Assembly (NCBI GenBank): GCA_905205995.1
Contig: CAJLFU010000053.1
Coordinates: 1 to 12,432 of the forward strand
DNA: 12,432 nucleotides
From: an uncultured Haemophilus sp.
Lineage (GTDB): Bacteria > Pseudomonadota > Gammaproteobacteria > Enterobacterales > Pasteurellaceae
Direction: 5' to 3'
In this document: positions 1 through 8,217 of the stretch, in pieces
Layout: each line of letters opens with the position of its first letter
Numbering within the stretch: the first letter of the stretch is position 1
Program-made: the position numbers and the translations under genes
Notes under the pieces: model-generated
Seen by the model: only the letters and a program-made list of their open reading frames with translations
The model's database searches: none
Told to the model about the DNA's origin: nothing

Positions 1-2216
1 TCTTGGTTAACCCAGCAGTGAGAACCAATGGTGGCTTGGATTTTTTTATTGTCATAAGTCACAGGAACGGTTTGATTAACTTTAAAATCGCCAATAGGTG
101 AATTTAGGCTCACTTGGCTTAAATTGCCTTTCCATTGCTGAGAAGTGCGGTCAAAATTGCCGGTGATTTTTAAATCAGCTGCAACAGGTTCACCTTTTGA
201 TTTTAAGGTGAGCGTATGATGTTTTTCATCACCCGATGCATTCAAATCAATATTATGCAATTTGATGCTGTCGCCATAGCGGAAGTTTTCCGCTTTGACG
301 TTAAGTTCACCTTTCACTTGCGGTTCACTCACAACATTACCTTTAATTAAGGCTTTGGATAAGTCTAACCCTTGGAAGTGCAAGCCTTGTACGGTTAAAT
401 CAGTATTAATGGTTGGCGCGGTAAGTTTGCCTAAGATCTGTGCTTTGCCGACCACGGAACCCGCTAAATCTTGCCACAGACCACGCAAGCTTGGTGCGTT
501 GATATCTAAATCTAGGTTTGATTTATCACCTAATATACCTTTTGCCGCAATGCGGTTATCGCCATAGTTCAGCAATAAATCAGGAATGTTTAATAAGGTT
601 TCATTACTTAAAAAGACACTTCCTTTCAAGTTTAATGGGCGAGAAGAGAGACTACCCGTTAAATCCACGGCTGGCACATCCACTTTCCAATGATTGGAAT
701 CAGCGGAACCTTTTGAGCTCACTTTGCCCGATAATACAGCTGGCATGGCAGGCACATAAGGGCGAATGTTCATTTTGTTTAAATCAGCGGTCACATCCCA
801 TTGCGCGCCATCTTTCCAGTTTGATGAACCCGTTAAACGTGCCGTACCATCTAGGGCAGCAAGTTTTAATTCGTTGATGGTAACTTCATAGAGTTTACCG
901 TCTGCATTCAAATCAACATGGGTATGAGGAATATGATCCATACCGTCCACGCCACCGACAACCTCTGCGTGATAATTCAATAAATCGCCCGTGAGCTTAA
1001 TATCAACATCGTTAATTTTTAGCGGTGCAAGGCTATCTGCAAAAGCGTATTGACCTTTTTTCGCTTTTAACTGCAGATTTAATGGCATTTTATCTTCAGC
1101 CAGTTTCACATCACCCGTTAAGGTCGCATCAAGCACCCCCTGGGTAGTTAACGAAAGTGCGGTCGTTTTTTTCAAGGAACCCGATAAATTGAGATCAACC
1201 TTGCTAGCAGGCAGAATAGTTTTGTCTTTTGATTTAAAGGCTTGGAGATCAGATTTTAATGTGAGATCAACCGGAAAATCTTCATTGAGCTGGAGTTGTC
1301 CTTGGCTAGAAAGTGTACCGAGAGAGCTGTCAATGTCGAGTTTTTGTAATTTCACTAAATGATCGGTGGCATCCGCTTGCAATTCTACTTTAGGCACGGT
1401 GATTTTTTGGGTTTCTTCGCCTTTTTCATTGAGCGATTGATATTGCCAGTTTGTACCCAAAACACTTGGAATGTGCATATCAAAAGGCAAGTTCACCGCA
1501 TTTAAATTACCTAAAAAAGCGGGTGTGAGTGTTTGCTCAATTTGCGCCCAATCAACGGGTTTAGCAGGTGCTTTTTGCTCGGGCTGAGGGGAATTCGGTT
1601 GAGTTTGGGAGACCGTTGAGAAAAGCACATCTGAAAGTGTGGTGGGCTCAAGAGTAAGGCCTGATTCATTGTTTAAACTAACCGCACTTTGAAATGACGA
1701 AAACGTAATATTGCTTTGATCGAGTTTCATATCAAAGTCAGTAATCGTGACATTTTTCACTTGTACAGAAACCGGTAAATGGATTTTTTCCATTGGACCA
1801 CTTTCCGTTTCTTTCTCTTCAGAAGGCGGCATAACACTAGTATCAATGGCAATTTTCGGCTGCGTTAGGCTGAGATCATCAACAATAATATCCCCCGAAA
1901 GTAAACGAGCTAAATTCAGTTGTAAGCGCGTTTTAGGAAGGGCCACATCTACGCCGGTTGTTTGAAAACGTAAATTTTCTAAGACTAAACCATCTTGTAA
2001 ACCACCGCTGATTTGCTCAATAGATAAGCTATCGAGCATTTTATCGGCGAATTGAATAAGTGCACGTTGTCCACTATCAAAAGAAAGTGCTGTGACTAAG
2101 CCTAAAACAGGGACAAAAATGACCGCACTTCCGACACATAAAATTTTACGGCAGGTTTTTTTCTTTTTAACGGGTTGTGTCGTTTGGTTATCTGGTTGTT
2201 TTTCTTGTTCAGACAT
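1..2216 (-). CDS. tamB: TamB, inner-membrane component of the TAM translocation and assembly module (5' part, runs off the left edge)
   Basis: The frame stays open from 2216 to the window edge, giving the first 738 codons of a protein that is normally about 1,300 residues long. TamB spans the periplasm and works with the outer-membrane protein TamA in placing beta-barrel proteins and moving lipids. Seen here: a polar lysine-rich N-terminus (KKKK at 17-20), one membrane segment at about residues 25-46, a Gln/Pro-rich linker near residue 205, then long stretches of alternating hydrophobic and polar residues (such as KVDLNLSGSL and VDLNADGKL) typical of the beta-taco fold of TamB/AsmA proteins. 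The gene follows tamA, which supports the call. Start: ATG at 2216 has AGGG seven bases upstream; an in-frame ATG two codons earlier (2222) lies too close to it. The conserved C-terminal domain lies outside the window, so integrity cannot be judged. Four uptake-signal cores lie within the coding sequence. Confidence 0.9.
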   Translation of the reverse strand, partial: MSEQEKQPDNQTTQPVKKKKTCRKILCVGSAVIFVPVLGLVTALSFDSGQRALIQFADKMLDSLSIEQISGGLQDGLVLENLRFQTTGVDVALPKTRLQLNLARLLSGDIIVDDLSLTQPKIAIDTSVMPPSEEKETESGPMEKIHLPVSVQVKNVTITDFDMKLDQSNITFSSFQSAVSLNNESGLTLEPTTLSDVLFSTVSQTQPNSPQPEQKAPAKPVDWAQIEQTLTPAFLGNLNAVNLPFDMHIPSVLGTNWQYQSLNEKGEETQKITVPKVELQADATDHLVKLQKLDIDSSLGTLSSQGQLQLNEDFPVDLTLKSDLQAFKSKDKTILPASKVDLNLSGSLKKTTALSLTTQGVLDATLTGDVKLAEDKMPLNLQLKAKKGQYAFADSLAPLKINDVDIKLTGDLLNYHAEVVGGVDGMDHIPHTHVDLNADGKLYEVTINELKLAALDGTARLTGSSNWKDGAQWDVTADLNKMNIRPYVPAMPAVLSGKVSSKGSADSNHWKVDVPAVDLTGSLSSRPLNLKGSVFLSNETLLNIPDLLLNYGDNRIAAKGILGDKSNLDLDINAPSLRGLWQDLAGSVVGKAQILGKLTAPTINTDLTVQGLHFQGLDLSKALIKGNVVSEPQVKGELNVKAENFRYGDSIKLHNIDLNASGDEKHHTLTLKSKGEPVAADLKITGNFDRTSQQWKGNLSQVSLNSPIGDFKVNQTVPVTYDNKKIQATIGSHCWVNQ
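143..151 (+). other. DNA uptake-signal sequence
   Basis: Exact core AAGTGCGGT followed by the AT-rich extension (CAAAATT), within tamB. Confidence 0.9.
1155..1163 (+). other. DNA uptake-signal sequence
   Basis: Exact core AAGTGCGGT followed by CGTTTTTTT, within tamB. Confidence 0.9.
1681..1689 (-). other. DNA uptake-signal sequence
   Basis: Core in reverse orientation (ACCGCACTT on the plus strand) with an AT-rich flank (TAGTTTAAAC on the minus strand), within tamB. Confidence 0.85.
2122..2130 (-). other. DNA uptake-signal sequence
   Basis: Reverse-orientation core with extension CATTTTTG. It encodes Ser-Ala-Val in the TamB membrane anchor. Confidence 0.9.
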
Positions 2217-2225
2217 AGTCATACC

Positions 2226-3962
2226 CTAAATTTCAGCCCCTAAGCCAATGTAAAATTGAATGTTTTTGCTGTTATCTTTATCTCGAATTGGCGTTGCAAT
2301 ATCAAATTTGATGGCGCCAACTGGCGATGCCCAACGTACACCGAAACCTGCGCCGTAGCGTAACTCATTTGCTTTGTAAGCATCAGCGGCTAAACCTGTA
2401 TCCGCAAATACGGCTCCCCACCAATTTGGGTAAACTTGATATTGATATTCAAGGCTACCTGTTACTAAGCGAGAACCACCGACAAGTTTTCCATCTTTAT
2501 TTTTCGGTGAAATTTTCTTATAACCATAACCTCGCACGCTGCGATCACCCCCTGCAAAGAAACGTAATGCAGGTGGAATTTTACGAATATCCGCGGTATT
2601 TAAATAGCCAATTTCTGCGCGGGTAATAAAACGGTGATTTTCTGCATAAGTACGAATCCATGCGGTGGAAGCTTGAACTTTAAAGAAATTGGCTTCTGAC
2701 ATCCAAAGCTTATTCCCTAAATCGACCGTGATTTTTTGAGTATCTCCCCATGTTGGGAATTGACCGCCTTTTAAACGAGTCCGACTAAAGCCTCCGGTAG
2801 GATAAACAAGGAGCGTTTTATCGGTGAAATCAGCTTGCGTGAAGCTGTCGTAACGGACACGAAGACCCGCAAAATATTGCCAGCCTTCTTTATTATTCCA
2901 ATAACGTAATGCAGCAAAAGTGAGCGCTTTGGTATCCGTATCGTTTTTATTTTCTTTTTCATAACCGGTTGAAAATTCATAATAATAATTTAATGGATTT
3001 TTCAACAATGGCATTTTATAGGTAGCTTCAAAGTTTTGTTTGGGCGCAGAAACGTAAAGATTTGTACGGAAACTATGACCTCGGCTATTAATCCAAGGTT
3101 TTATCCAACCAATTTGGACATGAGGGCCCGTATCGGTTGCAAAACCGACCCCAAGCTCCATTGAGTTTTTCTTACGTGGATAAAGTAACAGTTCGATATC
3201 CACTAATTTTTCTTCTTCGCGGACATGAGGCTGTAAAAGTACTGAGCTAAACCAGTTGGTAGAAGAAAAATCGTTAGTTAATTCAGATAAATCGCTGACT
3301 AAATAAGGATCGCCCGATTTAATGTTGAGCATATTTTGCAAATAGTCTTCGCGAATTTGGGAATGGTTAAATGTGATGTTGCCGTAATGATACCGCACGC
3401 CACTATCAAATAGCATACGCCACCATGCTTCATGGGTTTCAGGGCTGATTTCTAAACGAGAAATTTGGAATTTTCCGTCAAGATAACCGCGAGCAAGGGC
3501 AAGGTTTGAAATGCTACTTTTATAGTCATCGTATTTTTGATGCTCAACTATCTCGCCTTTTTTGGGTAAGTTTTTACGGAGTGCTGTGAAGTTTTCGTCT
3601 TCTGCGGCTTCGCCTGTAATTTCAACGTCTGTTCCAGCAATTTTGCTTGGCTCACCTGGAGTGACATTAGCAATGAGCAAATCTCGCTGACCTTTGCGTT
3701 TTTTCAATTCAAAGGTGACTGAAGAACCATAATAACCGAAGACTCGAAGGCCTTTATCGACAGCATCCGAAACCAATTGTTTATACCGATCTGAGCCGTC
3801 CATCTCACCTTTATCAATGAGTTTGACATTCATATCTGTGTTGCGAATGGCGCGTTCACCCTTGATTCCGCGGATCTCAATATCCACGGTTTGTTCTGCA
3901 AGGGCAGAAAAACTCATCCATCCAAGCAAAAGAGCGGTTATTTTTAACGAAATTTTTTTCAT
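2226..3962 (-). CDS. tamA: TamA, outer-membrane Omp85-family component of the TAM module
   Basis: A complete 578-residue protein, the usual length for TamA. It begins with a signal peptide (MKKISLKITALLLGWMSFSA, probable cleavage after LA at about residue 22). An N-terminal periplasmic region up to about residue 260 would carry the three POTRA domains. The remainder is a C-terminal 16-strand barrel. The Omp85 signature VRGY is at residues 476-479, within GGDRSVRGYGY, the loop that folds back into the barrel. The protein ends in an amphipathic strand (FYIGLGAEI) although the last residue is Ile rather than the common Phe or Trp. The TAG stop is 9 bases before the preferred tamB start, so the two genes should be co-transcribed. 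The ribosome-binding site in front of ATG 3962 is poor. Omp85 relatives such as BamA are longer (five POTRA domains); length and the tamB neighbour favour TamA. Confidence 0.95.
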   Translation of the reverse strand: MKKISLKITALLLGWMSFSALAEQTVDIEIRGIKGERAIRNTDMNVKLIDKGEMDGSDRYKQLVSDAVDKGLRVFGYYGSSVTFELKKRKGQRDLLIANVTPGEPSKIAGTDVEITGEAAEDENFTALRKNLPKKGEIVEHQKYDDYKSSISNLALARGYLDGKFQISRLEISPETHEAWWRMLFDSGVRYHYGNITFNHSQIREDYLQNMLNIKSGDPYLVSDLSELTNDFSSTNWFSSVLLQPHVREEEKLVDIELLLYPRKKNSMELGVGFATDTGPHVQIGWIKPWINSRGHSFRTNLYVSAPKQNFEATYKMPLLKNPLNYYYEFSTGYEKENKNDTDTKALTFAALRYWNNKEGWQYFAGLRVRYDSFTQADFTDKTLLVYPTGGFSRTRLKGGQFPTWGDTQKITVDLGNKLWMSEANFFKVQASTAWIRTYAENHRFITRAEIGYLNTADIRKIPPALRFFAGGDRSVRGYGYKKISPKNKDGKLVGGSRLVTGSLEYQYQVYPNWWGAVFADTGLAADAYKANELRYGAGFGVRWASPVGAIKFDIATPIRDKDNSKNIQFYIGLGAEI

Positions 3963-4063
3963 TTTATTACAAGCTAAACTTTAAGAAGATCCACATCAAA
4001 CCGCCTTAGTTTACCCATAAAATAAGGGGATTACCAATGCAATTATGGATGGGATTTGAAATT

Positions 4064-4092
4064 GTTATGTGCTTTGAGCGTTAATACGACAA
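4064..4092 (-). promoter_or_regulatory. Weak candidate promoter for tamAB
   Basis: On the minus strand, TTGTCG (4087-4092) and CATAAC (4064-4069) are separated by 17 bases, with four of six consensus matches in each box. It would leave a leader of about 95 bases before tamA. It lies in the 187-base gap between dtd and tamA (3963-4149), which otherwise contains no gene I can support. tamAB could equally be read through from the dtd operon, as I see no clear terminator after dtd. Confidence 0.25.
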
Positions 4093-4149
4093 TGCGATCA
4101 AAGAAAGAGTTTCCTTTGCTTTGAAAAAAATAGCGGTTTTTGTCTTTAT

Positions 4150-4584
4150 TCAGACATTTAGCCAAAATGTAACTGGACCATCATTAGTCAGCGTTACTTG
4201 CATATCTGCCGCAAATTGTCCGCTGGCAACAGTGACTTTTTCTGCACATTTTTGCGAAAAATACTCATACAATTCATTAGCCAATGCTGGTGCGGCACCT
4301 TTTGAGAAACTAGGGCGTAAGCCTTTTTGTGTATCAGCGGCTAAAGTAAATTGGGATACCACAAGCACTTCACCACCGATTTGCTGCACGTTTAAATTCA
4401 TTTTGTCATTTTCATCGCTGAAAATACGGTAATTTAAGACTTTCTCAGCGAGTTTATCCGCTTTGGCTTGGTCATCTTCTTTTTCCACGCCTAATAAAAC
4501 CAATAATCCTTTGCCGATTTGTCCCACAATGTGACCTTCAACTTCCACTTTAGCCTGTGTCACACGTTGAATTAACGCAATCAT
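4150..4584 (-). CDS. dtd: D-aminoacyl-tRNA deacylase
   Basis: This 144-residue cytoplasmic enzyme hydrolyses D-amino acids (D-Tyr and others) and glycine mischarged on tRNA. The full length matches the family (about 145 aa). The two signature motifs are present: SQFTL at 77-81, and DGPVTFWL at 135-142 with the Gly-Pro pair (136-137) that reaches into the partner subunit's active site to exclude L-amino acids. The start MIALIQRVTQAKV matches the family N-terminus. ATG 4584 overlaps the yihY stop as ATGA and has GAGG seven bases upstream. The frame is open further upstream to 4758, but that part lies inside yihY and is unlike Dtd. It is the last gene of the yiiM-ychJ-yihY-dtd operon. Confidence 0.96.
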   Translation of the reverse strand: MIALIQRVTQAKVEVEGHIVGQIGKGLLVLLGVEKEDDQAKADKLAEKVLNYRIFSDENDKMNLNVQQIGGEVLVVSQFTLAADTQKGLRPSFSKGAAPALANELYEYFSQKCAEKVTVASGQFAADMQVTLTNDGPVTFWLNV

Positions 4585-5405
4585 TTTACTTCCTCTAAAT
4601 TTGTTTGCTCCATTGACCGCTCTTCTGCAAGCACTGCGGCTAATTGTGCGCCGAATAACACCACTGTCCAACTGATTTGAATCCACAACAACATGATTGG
4701 CAACGTCGCCATGGCGCCATAAATTAATTGATAAGACGGGAAGGTGGTGATGTACCAAGTAAAAGCTTGTTTCCCTAAGGTAAAGAAAATTGCCGCAATT
4801 AATGCGCCTGCTGCAGAGTGTTTGATGCTGACTTTCTTATTTGGCACGACCATATAAATGAGTGTGAAAATAAACCAAGTAGAAAGAAATGGCACAAAGC
4901 TGAGGAGTTTTAAACCAAAAGAGAGCGTTTCCGATTGCTCGAACATAGCTTTGACATAGGAACTCGCCGCAATGCTGGTACCGATTAAAAGTGGACCGAG
5001 CGTTAAAATGAGCCAATAAATAGCAAATGAAGTAAAAATTGGGCGATTACTGGTATCTTGCCAAATGCCATTAAGCGTACGGTCGATGGAGTTAATGAGC
5101 ATTAATGCGACTAAAATCAAACTCACAATCCCCACTGCGCTCATTTTTTTTGAATTATGGACGAATTCATCAATATATTGCCCCACAACATCGCTGGCGG
5201 AAGGGGCGAAATTGGTGAAGATGAATTCTTTCAATGCCCCAGTTACTTCGTTAAAAACGGGAAAGGCGGAAAAAATCGAAAACACCACCATAATTAATGG
5301 CACGATGGCGAGCATGGTGCTGTATGTGAGTGAACCGGCAGCTTGCGTTAATTTGTTTTCTTGAGAACGCTGCCAAAATAATGCGAGAAAAGACGTTAAG
5401 GTCAT
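4581..5405 (-). CDS. yihY: YihY/UPF0761 family inner-membrane protein (BrkB-like)
   Basis: A 274-residue integral membrane protein with about six hydrophobic segments (roughly residues 30-52, 90-110, 128-150, 168-190, 200-222 and 232-262). The N-terminal ENKLTQAAGSLTYSTMLAIV and the following FSAFPVF segment are typical of the YihY/BrkB family, once misnamed ribonuclease BN. The molecular role of the family is not settled; transport of small molecules has been proposed. Start: ATG at 5405 overlaps the ychJ stop by one base (TAATG) and has GGAGG nine bases upstream. A longer reading from TTG 5426 would add seven residues inside ychJ and is less likely. The stop overlaps the dtd start as ATGA, so translation of the three genes is probably coupled. 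Confidence 0.9.
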   Translation of the reverse strand: MTLTSFLALFWQRSQENKLTQAAGSLTYSTMLAIVPLIMVVFSIFSAFPVFNEVTGALKEFIFTNFAPSASDVVGQYIDEFVHNSKKMSAVGIVSLILVALMLINSIDRTLNGIWQDTSNRPIFTSFAIYWLILTLGPLLIGTSIAASSYVKAMFEQSETLSFGLKLLSFVPFLSTWFIFTLIYMVVPNKKVSIKHSAAGALIAAIFFTLGKQAFTWYITTFPSYQLIYGAMATLPIMLLWIQISWTVVLFGAQLAAVLAEERSMEQTNLEEVK

Positions 5406-5878
5406 TAGAGCAAGCCTCCGCAACAATGTTTAAATTTCTTCCCTGAACCACAAACACAAGGTTGTTTATTACTTGGGAGTGGCACAGTGGGGTCAACAAA
5501 ATACCAACGGCCATCGATTTTTACAAAAATAGAATGTTCGTGATGCACTTGCGGCTGTTCGCTACCTTGAAAATGCGCCTTAAATTCAACCGCACTTTGT
5601 ATTTTGGTTAAGGTTTCTGTTTTGACAATATCTAAACCGAGCCATTGTGTTTCATCAGCCCAATCTTGCAGGGCTTTTTCATCTAATAACGGTTGTTGGC
5701 TTGGTACCGTGGTTTGCACAATATAGGGAATATTTTTGAGCACAAATGCAGAATAGCGGGAGCGCATAAGTTGTTCCGCTGTTTCTGGAAACATATTGCC
5801 TGAATGGAAGCGTCCGCAGCAATCTTCATAAGAAAGCGAAGATTGGCACGGACAAAGTGCGGTCGTTTTAGCCGACAT
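5405..5878 (-). CDS. ychJ: YchJ/UPF0225 family protein with two SEC-C zinc motifs
   Basis: A 157-residue cytoplasmic protein with a zinc-binding SEC-C motif at each end: C9-x-C11-x8-C20-C21 near the N-terminus and C141-x-C143-x8-C152-C153 near the C-terminus. Each has the CxCx8CC spacing of the motif found at the end of SecA. Between them is the YchJ middle domain, starting with the AEQLMRSRYSAFV segment. Length and layout match the UPF0225 family, whose function is unknown; the motifs suggest zinc and perhaps ribosome or protein binding. The start at 5878 overlaps the end of yiiM by 11 bases and has AGGCGG upstream. Two uptake-signal cores lie inside the gene; one encodes part of the residues just before the first zinc motif. 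Confidence 0.92.
   Translation of the reverse strand: MSAKTTALCPCQSSLSYEDCCGRFHSGNMFPETAEQLMRSRYSAFVLKNIPYIVQTTVPSQQPLLDEKALQDWADETQWLGLDIVKTETLTKIQSAVEFKAHFQGSEQPQVHHEHSIFVKIDGRWYFVDPTVPLPSNKQPCVCGSGKKFKHCCGGLL
5589..5597 (-). other. DNA uptake-signal sequence
   Basis: Reverse-orientation core followed by TGAATTTAA on the minus strand, within ychJ. Confidence 0.85.
5855..5863 (+). other. DNA uptake-signal sequence
   Basis: Exact core followed by CGTTTTA, at the 5' end of ychJ. Confidence 0.9.
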
Positions 5879-6545
5879 TTTTGGCCGCCTGTTGTAAATT
5901 ATGTAATTGTGAATTGATCGAACGTTTAAACGCAGGCGCTAATTCTTCAATGGCTAAGGCTTCTTCTAGTTCTGCAATGCTTGAAGGCGCGGAGAGTTGC
6001 GTATTTAGACGGCGAATTGTCCATTCAGGATAAGGTCGATGTTGCAAAATGAGTTCATCGCCTTGATGAATTTCACCTTCTTCGAGCACCCGGACATACC
6101 AACCTGTCCAACCTGACTGACGGATCACCTCTCTTGTATTCTCATTCTTGGTATTATGAGATAAACGTTCGCAAGGTTTACGCGGTTGAGACACCTCTAA
6201 AAGAGTCGTGCCAATTTTGTAGCGATCGCCTACACAAACATTATCTTCATGTAAGCCTGATACCACAAAGTTTTCACCGTAAATCGCACTGCCGTGGAAA
6301 TCAAACTTTTCACCAAGTAGCTCGTTTAAAGCGGGGAAAGACACATCAGACATAAAAAACAAGGCTTTATCAACACCACCGTGATGAGCTTTTAAACCCA
6401 CATCGTTACCTTCTGCACCTAGTGTGTGCACTTTTACCATCGATACCGGTTTTTTACGGATGGCACTTTCATATGAGCTACCATCAGGGAACGTTAAGGT
6501 TTCTATTAATCCTGTTTTAATAATAAGAATTTTTGCGTTTGACAT
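5868..6545 (-). CDS. yiiM: YiiM-like MOSC-domain protein (molybdenum-cofactor enzyme, detoxification of N-hydroxylated compounds)
   Basis: A 225-residue protein, the same size as E. coli YiiM. The MOSC domain covers about residues 20-170: HHGGVDKALF at 54-63, YGENF at 89-93, and QPRKPCERL at 120-128 with Cys125, the residue expected to ligate molybdenum. The C-terminal helical part is the 3-alpha domain found in this subfamily. In E. coli, YiiM and YcbX protect against N-hydroxylated base analogues such as 6-N-hydroxylaminopurine; transfer of that role to this protein is by family. It is the first gene of the four-gene operon. Its start is 26 bases from the predicted transcription start, with AGGA seven bases before the ATG. 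Confidence 0.92.
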   Translation of the reverse strand: MSNAKILIIKTGLIETLTFPDGSSYESAIRKKPVSMVKVHTLGAEGNDVGLKAHHGGVDKALFFMSDVSFPALNELLGEKFDFHGSAIYGENFVVSGLHEDNVCVGDRYKIGTTLLEVSQPRKPCERLSHNTKNENTREVIRQSGWTGWYVRVLEEGEIHQGDELILQHRPYPEWTIRRLNTQLSAPSSIAELEEALAIEELAPAFKRSINSQLHNLQQAAKNVG

Positions 6546-6577
6546 CTATTTTTCCTACTTTGAGTTAGTTTTGAGAA

Positions 6578-6606
6578 ATTATACCGTAAAATCACTTAAA
6601 TTTTGA
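6578..6606 (-). promoter_or_regulatory. Promoter of the yiiM-ychJ-yihY-dtd operon
   Basis: On the minus strand a perfect TATAAT (6578-6583) lies 17 bases downstream of a weak -35 TCAAAA (6601-6606). Transcription would start near 6571, about 26 bases before the yiiM ATG. The -35 overlaps the -35 of the divergent yjgR promoter. Confidence 0.6.
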
Positions 6607-6631
6607 CCGCACTTCGTTTTTTCCTTATCAT
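6603..6631 (+). promoter_or_regulatory. Promoter of yjgR
   Basis: TTGACC (6603-6608, five of six matches) and TATCAT (6626-6631, five of six) are separated by exactly 17 bases. The expected start is near 6638, about 30 bases before the yjgR ATG. The -35 box is provided by the uptake-signal sequence at 6606-6614 together with its T-rich flank. Confidence 0.65.
6606..6614 (-). other. DNA uptake-signal sequence in the divergent promoter region
   Basis: Reverse-orientation core; on the minus strand it continues CAAAATTTAA, a good extended match. Its edge overlaps the -35 boxes of both divergent promoters. Confidence 0.9.
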
Positions 6632-6668
6632 TCGTCTTAAATAAAACCAACAAAACAAAGGAATCTTT

Positions 6669-8168
6669 ATGCAATATTCTCTCGCGCGTACCGAACAAGG
6701 TCAAACCCTTGGTATTACCGCAAAAATGGCAAACCGTCATGGCCTGATCGCTGGGGCAACAGGGACGGGGAAAACCGTGACATTACGTAAAATGGCAGAG
6801 GCGTTCAGTGATGATGGCGTGCCGGTCTTTTTAGTGGATGTAAAAGGCGATTTGTCCGGTTTAGTAAAAGCGGGCACATTCAGTGGCAAAGTAGCAGAAC
6901 GCATTGAGCAATTTGATTTAGGAGGCGAGAGTTATTTAAATGGCTATCCTGTGTCATTTTGGGATGTATTCGGTGAAACCGGCATTCCGCTTCGCACTAC
7001 GATTTCTGAAATGGGGCCATTATTACTTTCCCGTTTATTAAATTTAAATGCAACCCAAGAAGGTTTATTAAACCTCGTATTCCGTGTGGCAGATGATAAA
7101 GGCTTGCTACTCATCGATTTAAAAGATTTACGCGCCATGCTTAAATTTGTGGCAGAGAACGCTAAATCGTTCCAAGTAGAATACGGCAACGTATCAGCTG
7201 CGAGTGTGGGTGCGATTCAACGTGCTTTACTGACCCTTGAAAATGAAGGGGCGACAAATCTTTTTGGTGAGCCAGCATTAAATCTTGAAGATTGGTTACA
7301 AACCCGTGATGGTCGTGGCGTGATCAATGTTTTAAATTCTGAAAAACTAATTAATTCCCCAAGAATGTATAGCGCATTCTTGCTTTGGTTAATGTCTGAA
7401 TTATTTGAACAATTACCGGAAGTCGGCGATCCGGATAAACCAAAATTTGTGATGTTCTTCGATGAAGCACACTTACTCTTTGATGGCGCACCGAGTGTGT
7501 TGGTGGACAAAGTGGAACAAGTGGTTCGCTTGATTCGTTCTAAAGGTGTGGGGATTTATTTTGTGACCCAAAACCCATTAGATTTACCGGATACCGTGTT
7601 AGGGCAATTAGGTAACCGTGTCCAACATGCGTTACGTGCTTTCACGCCACGCGATCAAAAAGCAGTGAAATCTGCGGCAGAAACGTTCCGTTCAAACCCT
7701 ACTGTCAATGTGGTTGAAACCATTTCAACTTTAGGTGTGGGCCAAGCATTGATTTCATTCTTAGATGAAAAAGGTATGCCTGCACCAGTTGAAGTGGCGT
7801 ATGTTTACCCGCCGAAAAGCCAACTTGCACCGATTACTGAAGAAGAGCGTGCAGCGTGGGTGAAAGACGATGAGCTTTATGCCTTCTATAAAGATTATGT
7901 GGATAATGAGTCAGCTTTCGAAGTGTTAAATGCTCAAGCGGATTTAGCAGCAGTGCAACAAAAACAAGCTGAACAAGCGCAGCAAGAGGAAGAAAGCGGT
8001 TTATTTGGCAGCTTAAGCCGTATGATTTTTGGAACACAAAAACGCGGTGATAAACTTTCCCCAACAGAACAAATTGTGAATAGCGTGGCAAAATCAGTTG
8101 GTCGCAATATTCGTAATGAAGTGACCAAACAAATCATGCGTGGTATCTTAGGGGCATTGAAAAAATAA
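6669..8168 (+). CDS. yjgR: YjgR/DUF853 family HerA-like ATPase
   Basis: A 499-residue protein, the length of E. coli YjgR (about 500). The P-loop is GATGTGKT at 29-36, Walker B is VMFFDEA at 261-267 with D265 and E266, and a VTQNP sensor-like stretch is at 299-303. These place it in the HerA/FtsK-type ATPases, DUF853 branch. VDVKGDLSG at 56-64 is also typical of this branch. A Gln/Glu-rich, coil-like stretch (about 428-443) separates the ATPase from a basic C-terminal tail of about 45 residues. HerA proteins pump or remodel DNA, usually with the nuclease NurA; no nuclease gene is adjacent and the cellular role of YjgR is not established. AGGA is six bases before the ATG. The downstream udp gene starts 49 bases after its stop and may be co-transcribed. 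Confidence 0.93.
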   Translation: MQYSLARTEQGQTLGITAKMANRHGLIAGATGTGKTVTLRKMAEAFSDDGVPVFLVDVKGDLSGLVKAGTFSGKVAERIEQFDLGGESYLNGYPVSFWDVFGETGIPLRTTISEMGPLLLSRLLNLNATQEGLLNLVFRVADDKGLLLIDLKDLRAMLKFVAENAKSFQVEYGNVSAASVGAIQRALLTLENEGATNLFGEPALNLEDWLQTRDGRGVINVLNSEKLINSPRMYSAFLLWLMSELFEQLPEVGDPDKPKFVMFFDEAHLLFDGAPSVLVDKVEQVVRLIRSKGVGIYFVTQNPLDLPDTVLGQLGNRVQHALRAFTPRDQKAVKSAAETFRSNPTVNVVETISTLGVGQALISFLDEKGMPAPVEVAYVYPPKSQLAPITEEERAAWVKDDELYAFYKDYVDNESAFEVLNAQADLAAVQQKQAEQAQQEEESGLFGSLSRMIFGTQKRGDKLSPTEQIVNSVAKSVGRNIRNEVTKQIMRGILGALKK

Positions 8169-8217
8169 CGAAAATTTGACCGAACTTTGCGGCAATAATG
8201 ATAAAAAGGAGATTGTT

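Noticed and set aside
295..877. Open frames on the plus strand opposite tamB (also 1747-1965)
   Set aside because: Their translations look unlike real proteins, and the opposite strand encodes a continuous TamB reading frame.
4098..4124. Hairpin after dtd (TCAAAG and CTTTGA arms) as a terminator
   Set aside because: The stem is imperfect and A/T-rich. The T-run lies on the wrong side for dtd, so termination is doubtful.
4585..4758. Upstream extension of dtd by 58 codons
   Set aside because: It overlaps the yihY coding region out of frame, and the family starts at MIALIQRV.
5406..5426. TTG start for yihY inside ychJ
   Set aside because: ATG 5405 has a strong GGAGG at nine bases and forms a TAATG junction with ychJ; the TTG lacks comparable support.
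8174..8197. TTGACC before udp as a promoter, and TTTGACCGAACTT as an uptake signal
   Set aside because: No acceptable -10 lies at 16-18 bases, and the uptake core has one mismatch, so neither was called.
8176..8217. Upstream TTG start extending udp by 14 residues
   Set aside because: It covers the AAGGAG ribosome-binding site of ATG 8218, and the added residues do not match the family N-terminus.
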